This document shows, piece after piece, positions 7,418 to 15,046 of a stretch of 64,000 bases of DNA; position 1 is the first letter of the stretch, and each line of letters opens with the position of its first letter. The stretch is from Blastococcus sp. LR1 (lineage in GTDB: Bacteria > Actinomycetota > Actinomycetes > Mycobacteriales > Geodermatophilaceae). The stretch is from positions 62,001 through 126,000 of the forward strand of contig NZ_JAIUJY010000001.1 of the NCBI RefSeq assembly GCF_020166105.1. The letters run 5' to 3'. Under the pieces are notes generated by a model that saw nothing but the letters and a program-made list of their open reading frames with translations, ran no database searches and was not told the origin of the DNA. A program made the position numbers and the translations under genes.

Positions 7418-10045
7418 TCAGGACTCGGCGCCGTCCTGCTCGGTGGCACCGGTGCCGCGTCCCTGGTTCAGGACGTCGGTGCCCGGACCACCGATGAGCG
7501 TGTCGGCCCCGTTGCCGCCGTCCAGGACGTCGGTGCCGAAGCCACCGGAGAGGACGTCGTTCCCGTTGTCCCCGGCGATCCGGTCGTTCCCGGCGCCACC
7601 GCAGATGACGTCGTCCCCGTTGCCGCCGGTGATGACGTCGTCGCCACCGAGGCCCATGATCACGTCGCGCCCGTTGGTGCCGGTGAGGACGTCGTCCCCC
7701 TCGGTGCCGCGGATGGTCGGCACGAGACCCTGGCAGCGCTCCTCCAGGTCGATGCCGAGCACCAGCGGGTCGTGGTCGCTGGACCGGTACGGGTTCGCGG
7801 CGTACAGCGCCGGGTCACCGGTGTACTGGTAGGCGAAGGACTCCACCGAGTTGATGTTCCAGTGCGCGACGCCGGTGACCTTGCGCGTCAGCGCGGTGGT
7901 GGCCAGCGCGTGGTCCAGCGAGCCCGACATGTCGTCGTACACGTAGCTGTACCGGCCCGGGTCGAACTCCTCGCCCAGGTCGACGTACCCGGCCTCGCGC
8001 AGCACCTCGATGGGGTCCTCTTGGGTGTAGGCGTTGAAGTCGCCCAGCAGGACCACGTCCTGCTCCCCGGTGGAGGCCCGCAGCTCCTCGGTGAACGTGG
8101 CCAGCGAGCGGGCCTGGCGCACGCGGTCACCGTTGGACGCACCCTGGCCATCGCCCTGGTCGGCGTTGTCCGCACCGCTGCCGGAGCCCTTGGACTTGAA
8201 GTGGTTGGCCACCACCGTGAAGGCGTCGCCGTCCTTGGCGAAGGTCTGCGCCTGCGGCTCGCGGGCGTTGCCCCAGACCGTCTCGTCCACCAGGCCGACG
8301 GAGGGGCCCACCGGCTGGACGACGTCGTTCTTGTAGATGATCGCGCTGCGGATGACGTCGCGGTCGACGGCGTAGAGCTCCGTCGGCATCGGGACGTAGC
8401 TCCACTCGTCGCCGCCCGCGGCCGCGTTCAGCCGGCCCACCAGGTCCTCCAGCGCCTTGTCGGCGTTGCCCGGGCTGTAGCCCGTGGAATCGGTGTCCTC
8501 GATCTCCATGAGGGTCACCACGTCGGCGTCCAGCGCCCGGATCGCCGGGACGATCTTGCCGGCCTGACGCTCGAAGGCCGCGGTCGTCACCGCGCCGCGC
8601 CCGCCGTCCTCCTCCAGGGTGAGGAAGTAGTTCAGCACGTTGAACGCGCCGACCTGGACGTCGCCGCCGACCGGTGCCGGAGCGGCCGGCCGGGTGTTCT
8701 GCGGCGCGAAGGTGCCCTCGGCGGTGCCGTCGGCCGGCTGCAGCCGCCACGCGTTGAAGCCGTAGCCGAGGACGAGCGGGGAGGTGAAGCCCAGGCGGTC
8801 ACCGACCCGGACCGGGGTGGCCGGCGACAGGTAGGGGCGGGTCGTCGTGGTGACCCGGGCGCTGACGCCGTCGTCGAGCACGATCCGGCGCAGCATGTTG
8901 GCCGTGGCGATCGCCTCCGCCTCGGGGGTGCCGGGGCGGGCGAGCTCGGTCGGCTGCACCAGGAGGCCGCCCTCGGAGAGGGTCAGCTCGCCGTACGAGG
9001 TCAGGTCGAAGATCTCGCTGACGGTCAGCGTGTCGGCCGGGGCCACCCGCATGCCCTCGAGCCGCTCGCGGGCCTCCTCGTCGGCCGGCAGGTCCAGCGG
9101 CGCTGCCGCCGGCAGGTCCGCGACCGAGCCGTCGGCGCAGACCTCGACATCGGTGCGGGAGCTGATCTGCGTCTGGCCGCCGAACTCCTGGACCTGGCCG
9201 CGCACGGCGACGCTGTCGCCGAGGTCGACGGCCACCGGGCTGAACACGAAGACGCCGTCAGAGGTGGCCGCGTCCCCGTCCCCGTCGGCGTCCTGGAGGT
9301 AGAAGCCGGAGAGGCCCTCGACGTCACCCACGACGACGCCGCGGACGGTGACGGTCCGCCCGGCCAGCGGCGTGGCCGGGCCGGCGCCCTGCACCGCGCC
9401 GATCTCGTGGGTGGGTGCGACCTCGCAGACGGGCGCCAGCTCGGGCTCCGGCGGCGTGCCGGACGCGCCGTTCACCGCGCCCTTGGTCGCCGCGGCCGGA
9501 CCGGACCACACGAGGGCGTCCCGCGCGGCGTCGTAGACGCGCGACAGCGACTGCCCGGGCGTCTCGGTGCCGGCCTCGGCCACGCCGATGTCGGTGCTGG
9601 TCCGACCGGCCGCGGCGCCGCTGACGGCGGTCATCGTGCCCTCGTAGGAGAGGAATTCCAGCACCTCGGTGCCGCGGACGAGTGCCAGGCCGTCGGGCGC
9701 ACCGTTCTGGATGCCGCTGGACGGCCCCGCGACGACCACCGCAGCGGCACGGTCCGCGGGCGCGGTCACTGCCGGCAGGGTCAGCGTGGCGTACGGCGCC
9801 CTGTCGCTGCCGTTGTAGAGGACGACGGCGAGGCCCGAGGAGCTCGCACCCGCCGGCAACTGCACCTCGACGAACTCGTCGACGTCGCCACCTGCGTTGT
9901 CGTAGTGGATCTCGGAGATGAACGGGGTGGTCGGCGCGGCCGCGTGGGCGAAGGCGGGCAGGCCCACCACGGCCACGGAGGCGGCGAGGGTGCCGAGAGC
10001 GGCGCGGCGCGCGAGCACGCGCCTGCCGTCAGTGCGAACGATCAC
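7418..10045 (-). CDS. Secreted ExeM/NucH-type nuclease with RTX calcium-binding repeats
   Basis: An 875-residue exported protein. A signal peptide covers about residues 1-36 (ending AFAHAAAP). A lamin-tail-like domain follows (FISEIHYDNAGGDVDEFVEV), then an OB-fold region around 200-330 (RTVTVRGVVVGDVEG). The endonuclease/exonuclease/phosphatase domain is about 440-780, with VGAFNVLNYFLTLEEDGG, VTLMEIEDTDSTGY, VLLGDFNAYTQEDPI and SSDHDPLVLGIDL carrying the Asn, Glu, Asp-Asn and Asp-His catalytic residues. The C-terminus has nine glycine- and aspartate-rich nonapeptides of the RTX type that bind calcium outside the cell. It probably degrades extracellular DNA. It follows a 5'-nucleotidase gene on the same strand, separated by a terminator. 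Confidence 0.9.
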   Translation of the reverse strand: MIVRTDGRRVLARRAALGTLAASVAVVGLPAFAHAAAPTTPFISEIHYDNAGGDVDEFVEVQLPAGASSSGLAVVLYNGSDRAPYATLTLPAVTAPADRAAAVVVAGPSSGIQNGAPDGLALVRGTEVLEFLSYEGTMTAVSGAAAGRTSTDIGVAEAGTETPGQSLSRVYDAARDALVWSGPAAATKGAVNGASGTPPEPELAPVCEVAPTHEIGAVQGAGPATPLAGRTVTVRGVVVGDVEGLSGFYLQDADGDGDAATSDGVFVFSPVAVDLGDSVAVRGQVQEFGGQTQISSRTDVEVCADGSVADLPAAAPLDLPADEEARERLEGMRVAPADTLTVSEIFDLTSYGELTLSEGGLLVQPTELARPGTPEAEAIATANMLRRIVLDDGVSARVTTTTRPYLSPATPVRVGDRLGFTSPLVLGYGFNAWRLQPADGTAEGTFAPQNTRPAAPAPVGGDVQVGAFNVLNYFLTLEEDGGRGAVTTAAFERQAGKIVPAIRALDADVVTLMEIEDTDSTGYSPGNADKALEDLVGRLNAAAGGDEWSYVPMPTELYAVDRDVIRSAIIYKNDVVQPVGPSVGLVDETVWGNAREPQAQTFAKDGDAFTVVANHFKSKGSGSGADNADQGDGQGASNGDRVRQARSLATFTEELRASTGEQDVVLLGDFNAYTQEDPIEVLREAGYVDLGEEFDPGRYSYVYDDMSGSLDHALATTALTRKVTGVAHWNINSVESFAYQYTGDPALYAANPYRSSDHDPLVLGIDLEERCQGLVPTIRGTEGDDVLTGTNGRDVIMGLGGDDVITGGNGDDVICGGAGNDRIAGDNGNDVLSGGFGTDVLDGGNGADTLIGGPGTDVLNQGRGTGATEQDGAES

Positions 10046-10107
10046 GAAGACGTCCTTTCCGGACGGTTGGGACTGCGGTGCGAGGACGGGCGACTGCGAC
10101 AGGACAG

Positions 10108-10147
10108 CGAGGGGCCCGCCCCTCCAGGTGGAGGGACGGGCCCCTCG
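10108..10147 (-). terminator. 18-bp hairpin after the 5'-nucleotidase gene
   Basis: Bases 10108-10125 pair with 10130-10147 with one C/A mismatch and an AGGT loop. It lies 12 bases past the stop of the 5'-nucleotidase gene and before the nuclease start at 10045, so the two secreted enzymes are probably transcribed at least partly independently. Confidence 0.8.
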
Positions 10148-10159
10148 GGTCGTCAGCGG

Positions 10160-11932
10160 CTACTGCCGGACCGAGATCCGGTCGGTCGCCGGCGGGGAGG
10201 TCGGGACCTCCGGGTCGAGGTACTCGATCAAGGCCGCCAGGTCGTCCTCCGGCGAGACCACATCGGTGCGGTTGGTGCCCGTGGCGAAGAGGGAGAACCG
10301 GTCCCCGCCGTCGGCGAGGAAGTTGTTCACCGTGACCCGGTACGACGCCGCCGGGTCGACCGGAGCGTCCCCGATGCGGACCGAGTCGTCCGGCACGCGG
10401 GTCCCCTGGCACGGGTCCTTCGCCGTACCCGTGGTGCCCTTCGGGTCGACCGCGTAGGTGATCCCCGCCGGCTGGAGGACCGTGCCGTTGACGAACTGCT
10501 GCTCGAGCACGCACTGGATCTGCGCGCCGGTCAGCGAGACCGTCGTCAGGTAGTTGCCGAACGGCTGCGTGGTGAAGGCCTCCTCGTAGGTGATCTCACC
10601 GGCCGGGATGTCGGCCCGCACCCCACCCGGGTTCATGAAGGCCAGGTCGGCGTCGTCGTCCGTCGCCGCCAGCTGCGCGTCGGCGATCAAGTTGCCCAGC
10701 GGCGACTCACCGAGGACGGTGACCGTGGTCGGCTTGCCGTCGGCCGCGGGGGGCCCGGGGTACGTGTACAGGGTCTCCCGCGCCGTGCTGAGCGTGGCGG
10801 TCGCCTGACCGACGATCTGCGAGGCGATCGGGCCCAGCAGCTCGCGGTAGTAGGCGATGAGCCCGGTCTGCACCGGGTCCTTGGGCAGGCCCTGCGACAC
10901 GGGCACGTTGTCCGCCTTCGCGGTCAGGACGTCACCGGTGCGACGGTCCAGCGTCAGGTCGATGTCGGTGACCAGGCGGCCGGCGGAGCTCGCGCTCGTG
11001 ACGAGGCGACCGTCGATCGTGCAGTTGTAGGCCTGGTGCGTGTGGCCGGTCACGACGACGTCGATGGCGTCAGACATCCGCGGGACGATCTCGGTGACCG
11101 GGCCGCCCATGCCCACGCAGGTGTCGACGCCGATGCCGGCGCCGGTCTGCGTGCCGCCCTCGTGCATCAGCACGACGATCGCCTCGACGCCCTGGGCCTT
11201 CAGCTCCGCTGCGTACCGGTTGGCGGTGTCCGCCTCGTCGGCGAAGTCGAGACCCGCGACACCGGACGGGGTCACGATGCCCGGCGTGCCCTCGAGGGTC
11301 ATGCCGATGAAACCGACGTCGATGCCCTGCACCTTGTGGATGGCGTACGGCGGCAGGAGCGTGTCGTCCACGCCGCCCTCTTCGGAGAAGGCGTTGGCGG
11401 AGAGGTACTGGAAGTCGGCGCCCTCGAACGGCCGGTCGGGGTCGGCACAGCCGTCCTCATGGCATCCGCCGTGCTGAATGCGCAGCAACTCGTGCGAGCC
11501 CTCGTCGAACTCGTGGTTCCCCACGCTGGCGTAGTCGAGGCCGATGCGGTTGAGCGCCTCGATCGCCGGCTCGTCGTGGAAGGCGGCCGAGAGCAGCGGG
11601 GTGGCGCCGATGAGGTCGCCGGCAGCGACGGTGAGCGTGTTCTGCTTCTTGCTCTCCGCCTCGAGGGCCCGCACCTGCGTGGCGAGGTACTCGACTCCAC
11701 CGAATGCTCCGGTCTCGCCGGGCAGCCTGCTCGAGGAGCTGGTCGACGCCGGCGGTTCGAGCTGACCGTGGAAGTCGTTGAGGGCCAAGAGCTGCAGTTC
11801 GACCGGGGGTGGCCCGGCGGGCTTCCGCTCGGGGGCGGCTCCGGCGCTCGGGGCGCCGGCGACCAGCACGGCGGTGAGCGTGGTGAAGCCCAGACCGGCC
11901 GCGAGGGCCTTCCGAGCAGAGGGGAGGGTCAT
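10160..11932 (-). CDS. Secreted bifunctional 5'-nucleotidase / metallophosphatase
   Basis: A 590-residue protein with a signal peptide (about residues 1-33, AGAPSAGAAP near the cleavage site). The metallophosphoesterase domain shows all metal-ligand motifs: LALNDFHGQLEPP, VAAGDLIGATPLLS, SVGNHEFDEG, VVLMHEGGTQTG and VTGHTHQAYNC. The C-terminal substrate domain (about 370-560) contains SPLGNLIADAQL, FMNPGGVRADIPAG and VSLTGAQIQCVLEQQF. The family hydrolyses extracellular nucleotides or UDP-sugars to nucleosides and phosphate. No LPXTG or other wall anchor is seen. Next to the secreted nuclease it suggests scavenging of phosphate and nucleosides from DNA. I looked for a PHO box in 11933-12080 and did not see a convincing one. 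Confidence 0.92.
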   Translation of the reverse strand: MTLPSARKALAAGLGFTTLTAVLVAGAPSAGAAPERKPAGPPPVELQLLALNDFHGQLEPPASTSSSSRLPGETGAFGGVEYLATQVRALEAESKKQNTLTVAAGDLIGATPLLSAAFHDEPAIEALNRIGLDYASVGNHEFDEGSHELLRIQHGGCHEDGCADPDRPFEGADFQYLSANAFSEEGGVDDTLLPPYAIHKVQGIDVGFIGMTLEGTPGIVTPSGVAGLDFADEADTANRYAAELKAQGVEAIVVLMHEGGTQTGAGIGVDTCVGMGGPVTEIVPRMSDAIDVVVTGHTHQAYNCTIDGRLVTSASSAGRLVTDIDLTLDRRTGDVLTAKADNVPVSQGLPKDPVQTGLIAYYRELLGPIASQIVGQATATLSTARETLYTYPGPPAADGKPTTVTVLGESPLGNLIADAQLAATDDDADLAFMNPGGVRADIPAGEITYEEAFTTQPFGNYLTTVSLTGAQIQCVLEQQFVNGTVLQPAGITYAVDPKGTTGTAKDPCQGTRVPDDSVRIGDAPVDPAASYRVTVNNFLADGGDRFSLFATGTNRTDVVSPEDDLAALIEYLDPEVPTSPPATDRISVRQ

Positions 11933-12103
11933 TCAGGGAACTCCTTGGATCTTCTGAGGGACACCACGTATTCGACGGGTACGGGATTGCCCCCTGACGT
12001 CGGGAACGTTAAGCGCAGCGGAACGACCCGGGGCGGTCAGTGTGGCGACTGTGGCGGCTGTGACGGCTGGGGTTGGCCCGCCAGAGGTGATGTGGGGCCG
12101 GTA

Positions 12104-12119
12104 TCGAACGTGTGTTCGA
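12104..12119. promoter_or_regulatory. Perfect LexA-type SOS box
   Basis: The 16-mer TCGAACGTGTGTTCGA is a perfect dyad with arms TCGAAC and GTTCGA spaced by four bases, identical to the mycobacterial SOS-box form TCGAAC-N4-GTTCGA. It ends 32 bases before the ATG of the 92-residue gene at 12152, and it is 172 bases upstream of the divergent 5'-nucleotidase start, so the small gene is the likelier target. LexA binding is inferred from sequence only. Confidence 0.8.
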
Positions 12120-12151
12120 CGACCGTGCGAGACTCGGGTGTGGCCGGAGGC

Positions 12152-12430
12152 ATGAACCGAGGGAGATCGGGACGCTCGCTGGGCGACCGCGCGGCGAGCT
12201 CCGGCATCACCGTCGAGCCGCCCTCCGTCCCCGACACCGTCAGAGAGGAGGGGCGGCACTGCTGGGTGCGCGATCCCCCGGAGACGCCCGGGATCTGGCC
12301 CGGTCTGCTCGTGGAATGGCGACGGCGGGACGCGGGCTGGGAGGGGCGTGTGGTCTACACCGTGCCTCGCCCGCAGGGCCCGGCGCTGGTGGAGGCCTGG
12401 CTCCCCGCAGCCCGGCTGGAGCCACGGTGA
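12152..12430 (+). CDS. Conserved small hypothetical protein, probably LexA-controlled
   Basis: A 92-residue protein from ATG 12152, with GGAGG seven bases upstream. The N-terminal 35 residues look unstructured. The conserved part contains GRHCWVRDPP, GIWPGLLVEWRRRDAGWEG and RVVYTV followed by VEAWLPAARLEPR. The tryptophan- and aromatic-rich, beta-like pattern resembles small proteins that occur widely in actinobacteria without assigned function. I cannot name a Pfam family with confidence. A perfect SOS box lies just upstream, so the gene is a candidate member of the DNA-damage regulon. The reading frame is open far upstream on this strand, but everything left of 12152 is the antisense of the two secreted-enzyme genes. 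Confidence 0.7.
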   Translation: MNRGRSGRSLGDRAASSGITVEPPSVPDTVREEGRHCWVRDPPETPGIWPGLLVEWRRRDAGWEGRVVYTVPRPQGPALVEAWLPAARLEPR

Positions 12431-12506
12431 TCGTCATCCCGGTTAGCCCCAGTGACCGTGGGCTATGGGTGCTGCGACCCCTTCCCGACCGACGGAGGAC
12501 GACACC

Positions 12507-12707
12507 GTGACCGACCCCCAGGACCGCCCCACCCTCGACGACGTCATCACGCCGCAGGAGCAGGCGCCGCGCGACCGCCAGGAGCACGCCAAGGACCCCC
12601 ACCTCGGCGACGAGGCGCTCGAGCACCGCACCGAGCAGGAGCGCCAGGCCGTCGGCTCCGACGATGCGAACCCGGCCGGCGCCGACCAGCACTCGGCCAC
12701 CGACTGA
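12507..12707 (+). CDS. Small acidic hydrophilic hypothetical protein
   Basis: A 66-residue protein from GTG 12507, with GGAGG about eight bases upstream. The product is almost entirely polar and charged (MTDPQDRPTLDDVITPQEQA at the start, then DRQEHAKDPHLGDEALEH) and has no membrane segment, so it is probably disordered. ATG 12465 in the same frame would add 14 residues but lacks a ribosome-binding site. I do not recognise a family. It sits 76 bases after the SOS-box-linked gene and just before the next gene, whose own start is unclear and may depend on coupling to this stop codon. Confidence 0.6.
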   Translation: MTDPQDRPTLDDVITPQEQAPRDRQEHAKDPHLGDEALEHRTEQERQAVGSDDANPAGADQHSATD

Positions 12708-12718
12708 CGGGGCTCCGA

Positions 12719-13156
12719 CTGACGAGGCCCCGGCTGACGTCCGAGGACGTCGCCTGCTGGCTGCTCAAGTCGGCAGCCGTCCCGGAGCTCCTCGCCCCGA
12801 CGTGGTCGCCCGGCGAGGAGCTCCTGGTCGAGCGGTGCGTGCGGCACTCCTACCGGCTGGCGCTGATGACTCCCGGCCGGCCCTGCGTCCTCTGGGTCAG
12901 CGGCCGCGACCGGCCCGGCGTGCACGCGATCGGAGCCGTCGCCGGGGAGGTCGAGGAGCGGACCGGGCAGCCCGCGGTCCCGGTCCGGCTCCGCTTGCTG
13001 GCCGAGCCGCTTCCGCGGGCCGAACTGACCGCCGATCCCGCGTTCCGGGACGCCGAGGTAATCCGCATGCCGGCCGGCAGCAACCCCTCGTGGCTGACCG
13101 CCGAGCAGTACGCCGCCGTCCTGTCCCGGGTTCCCCAGGACGGTTTGCGACCATGA
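12719..13156 (+). CDS. Conserved hypothetical protein (start uncertain)
   Basis: The coding part begins no later than LTSEDVACWLLKSAAVPELL and runs through VERCVRHSYRLALMTPG, PCVLWVSGRDRPGVHAIGAV and MPAGSNPSWLTAEQYAAVL. The pattern of a short beta-rich domain with conserved VLW-SGRD and PGVHAIG resembles EVE/PUA-like small proteins, but this is a weak resemblance. No ATG, GTG or TTG exists in frame between 12452 and the conserved start, so I place it tentatively at CTG 12719, 12 bases after the upstream stop; CTG 12734 is also possible. The stop overlaps the ATG of the membrane protein gene at 13153 (ATGA). Confidence 0.6.
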   Translation: MTRPRLTSEDVACWLLKSAAVPELLAPTWSPGEELLVERCVRHSYRLALMTPGRPCVLWVSGRDRPGVHAIGAVAGEVEERTGQPAVPVRLRLLAEPLPRAELTADPAFRDAEVIRMPAGSNPSWLTAEQYAAVLSRVPQDGLRP

Positions 13157-13929
13157 CGCCCGTGACTTCCGCCCGCCTCCGCTGGGGCGCCCTCCTCTGG
13201 CTGCTGACCCTCCAGTTCTTCGTGTTGGAGGCGCTCGCGCAGGTCCGCTACGACGCGCCGTACTCCCGCGTCGACGACGTCATCAGCGCCCTCGGGGCCG
13301 CGGACTCCGCCGGTCGCCAGCTGATGAACGCCTCGTTCGTGGTCCAGGCCGCGCTGATCCTGGGCGGCGCCCTGCTGCTGCGTCCCGCCCTGCGCGGAGC
13401 AGCGGGCCGGGTGGCGCCGATGCTGCTGGGCGCGGCGGCGCTCGGCACCCTGCTCGTCGGGGTCTTCCCCCTCGACGGCAACGGCACGATGCACGCCATC
13501 GGCGCGGTCGCCTACTTCGTGGGTGGCGGGGTCGGCCTGATCGCCCTCGCCTACGCCGTGCGCCCGCGCTCGGAACTCCTCGGAACCGTCGTGGTGCTGC
13601 TGGGCATCGTGGCCACCGCGGCGACGATCTTCTTCCTCACCGGCGTCGTCGGCTACCTGGGCGAGGGCGGCACCGAACGAGTGGCGGCCTATCCGCTGCC
13701 GATCGCGCTCGCGCTGACCGGCGCGGTGCTCGGCTGGACGTCCGGCCGGACCGACGAGCCGACGTCGTCGGCGTCGCTGCAGGCCGAGCGCGCCGAGCAG
13801 GAGCTCCGCCGCGCCGAGCAGGCCCGGGTGCGCGACGCCGCCCTCGAGGCCGCCGCCCGCCGATCACAGGACGACGACCGCGCCGACATCGACCCCGACG
13901 ACCCGTGGGCCCCGTCCCGGCGCGACTGA
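13153..13929 (+). CDS. DUF998 family membrane protein with coiled-coil tail
   Basis: A 258-residue protein. Six or so hydrophobic segments are visible (GALLWLLTLQFFVLEALAQV, VVQAALILGGALLL, APMLLGAAALGTLLVGVFPL, AIGAVAYFVGGGVGLIALAY, TVVVLLGIVATAATIFFLTG, LPIALALTGAVLG). The motif VFPLDGNGTMHAIGAV matches the DUF998 pattern of a phosphate- or glycine-rich loop followed by H-xx-GA. The last 60 residues are charged (ERAEQELRRAEQARVRDAAL) and probably form a cytoplasmic coiled coil, an extension beyond the usual family. The ATG overlaps the previous stop by four bases. Function is unknown. It converges on the nitroreductase gene with only eight bases between them. Confidence 0.8.
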   Translation: MTPVTSARLRWGALLWLLTLQFFVLEALAQVRYDAPYSRVDDVISALGAADSAGRQLMNASFVVQAALILGGALLLRPALRGAAGRVAPMLLGAAALGTLLVGVFPLDGNGTMHAIGAVAYFVGGGVGLIALAYAVRPRSELLGTVVVLLGIVATAATIFFLTGVVGYLGEGGTERVAAYPLPIALALTGAVLGWTSGRTDEPTSSASLQAERAEQELRRAEQARVRDAALEAAARRSQDDDRADIDPDDPWAPSRRD

Positions 13930-13937
13930 GGTCCCCG

Positions 13938-14954
13938 TCAGCCCCCACCCTCGACGCCCGGGGCCTCGAGACGGAGCACGTCCGCCACCGGCCGTCGGCC
14001 GCTGACCACGGCGTCCGGGCCCTCCTGGGGATAGCCCAGGCGCAGCAGCATCTGCGGGTGCCCCACCAGCGACAGCCGCGCCTGCATGCGCGTACGCGTC
14101 GCCGGCCAGTCGAGCGCCTGGGTGAGCGGGGATGCGACCAGGCCGGCGTCGGTCAGCCTCAGCAGCACCCGCCCCAGCGCCCGGCCGGACGAGAGCCAGG
14201 CTGCGCGGTCGTCGCCGTCGGTGCCCATGAGCACGACGGCGGGCCGCTCCACCTCGGGCGGCGGGGCATCGGGGTCCCCGGCGGCACGGAAGGCGTGCGG
14301 CTCGCGCTGGCCGGCCACGAAGTCCCGGATCAGCCAGTTCGACGCGCGCTCCGACGGGTCACCCTCGGGCAGGGCCCCCACCGGGACGCCGTCCTCGGCG
14401 CCGGGATCGGTGCGCAGCCAGCTCTCCAGCTCGGCCAGGTAGGCGGGGTCACCCTGCTCCATCTCCTCGGCACGGGAGATGAGGAAGACGGTGGCGACCT
14501 CCTCCTCCGAGCGCGTGATCGGCTTCAGCCAGGTGCCGAACTCCTCCGCCTCGGCCTGCAACCGCTCGATCAGCCCCTCGGGGACGGCCTGACGGGCGAA
14601 CGGGGTGCGAACCGTGTGCCGACGCCGGATCGCGTCCGCGAGCGACCGGGCCTCGTCGGTGGCGGGAGCCGGGCCGGTGAGCCGGACGGCGCCGAGCGCT
14701 CCACCGGCGGGCAGCAGCTCGACCTCGGCGCCCCACCCCTGAGCGGCCAGCGCGACGACCGCGAACTCCAGCGCGATGCCGCAGCTGATGACCTGCTGGC
14801 GGCCGGTGGGGTCCAGGACCGGTAGGGACCGTGCCTCGTCGAGGTGCAGCTCCAGCGTTTCCGGCCGGGCGACGAACCGCCACGGCTGCGTGTTGTGGAT
14901 CGACGGCGCCCGCGTGGCGGCGTCCACCACCCGCGTCCAGTCCTGCTGCTCCAC
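13938..14954 (-). CDS. Acg-like FMN-binding nitroreductase family protein
   Basis: A 338-residue protein. The N-terminal motif RAPSIHNTQPWRF is the signature of the Acg (Rv2032-like) branch of the nitroreductase fold. Further family blocks are RQQVISCGIALEFAVVALAA, DAIRRRHTVRTPF and LGRVLLRLTDAGLVASPLTQ. Family members bind FMN but many lack nitroreductase activity and are thought to sequester flavin under hypoxia or stress. GTG 14954 is preceded by GGGAGGGG. The open frame extends further left-to-right across the neighbouring transporter gene in antisense, which I do not treat as coding. No DosR-type palindrome was noticed upstream. Confidence 0.87.
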   Translation of the reverse strand: MEQQDWTRVVDAATRAPSIHNTQPWRFVARPETLELHLDEARSLPVLDPTGRQQVISCGIALEFAVVALAAQGWGAEVELLPAGGALGAVRLTGPAPATDEARSLADAIRRRHTVRTPFARQAVPEGLIERLQAEAEEFGTWLKPITRSEEEVATVFLISRAEEMEQGDPAYLAELESWLRTDPGAEDGVPVGALPEGDPSERASNWLIRDFVAGQREPHAFRAAGDPDAPPPEVERPAVVLMGTDGDDRAAWLSSGRALGRVLLRLTDAGLVASPLTQALDWPATRTRMQARLSLVGHPQMLLRLGYPQEGPDAVVSGRRPVADVLRLEAPGVEGGG

Positions 14955-15046
14955 GACGTCCCCTCCCGGCGGCCCCGGGGCCGACCCGTACGGCCGTCCC
15001 CGGTCCGTGCCTACCCCATGCCGGCCGCCCCGCGCACACCGGACGG

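Noticed and set aside
7430-7700. Short tandem DNA repeats near the end of the nuclease gene
   Set aside because: They encode the glycine/aspartate RTX nonapeptides, so the repetition is at protein level.
11933-12080. PHO box or phosphate-control site before the 5'-nucleotidase gene
   Set aside because: No pair of GTTCACC-like direct repeats is present; only single weak matches were seen.
5858-12151. Very long uninterrupted plus-strand frame running from inside malQ to 12430
   Set aside because: It is antisense to the nuclease and 5'-nucleotidase genes and out of frame with malQ. Its translation is low-complexity and shows no family motif. Only the last 93 codons (12152-12430) are accepted as a gene.
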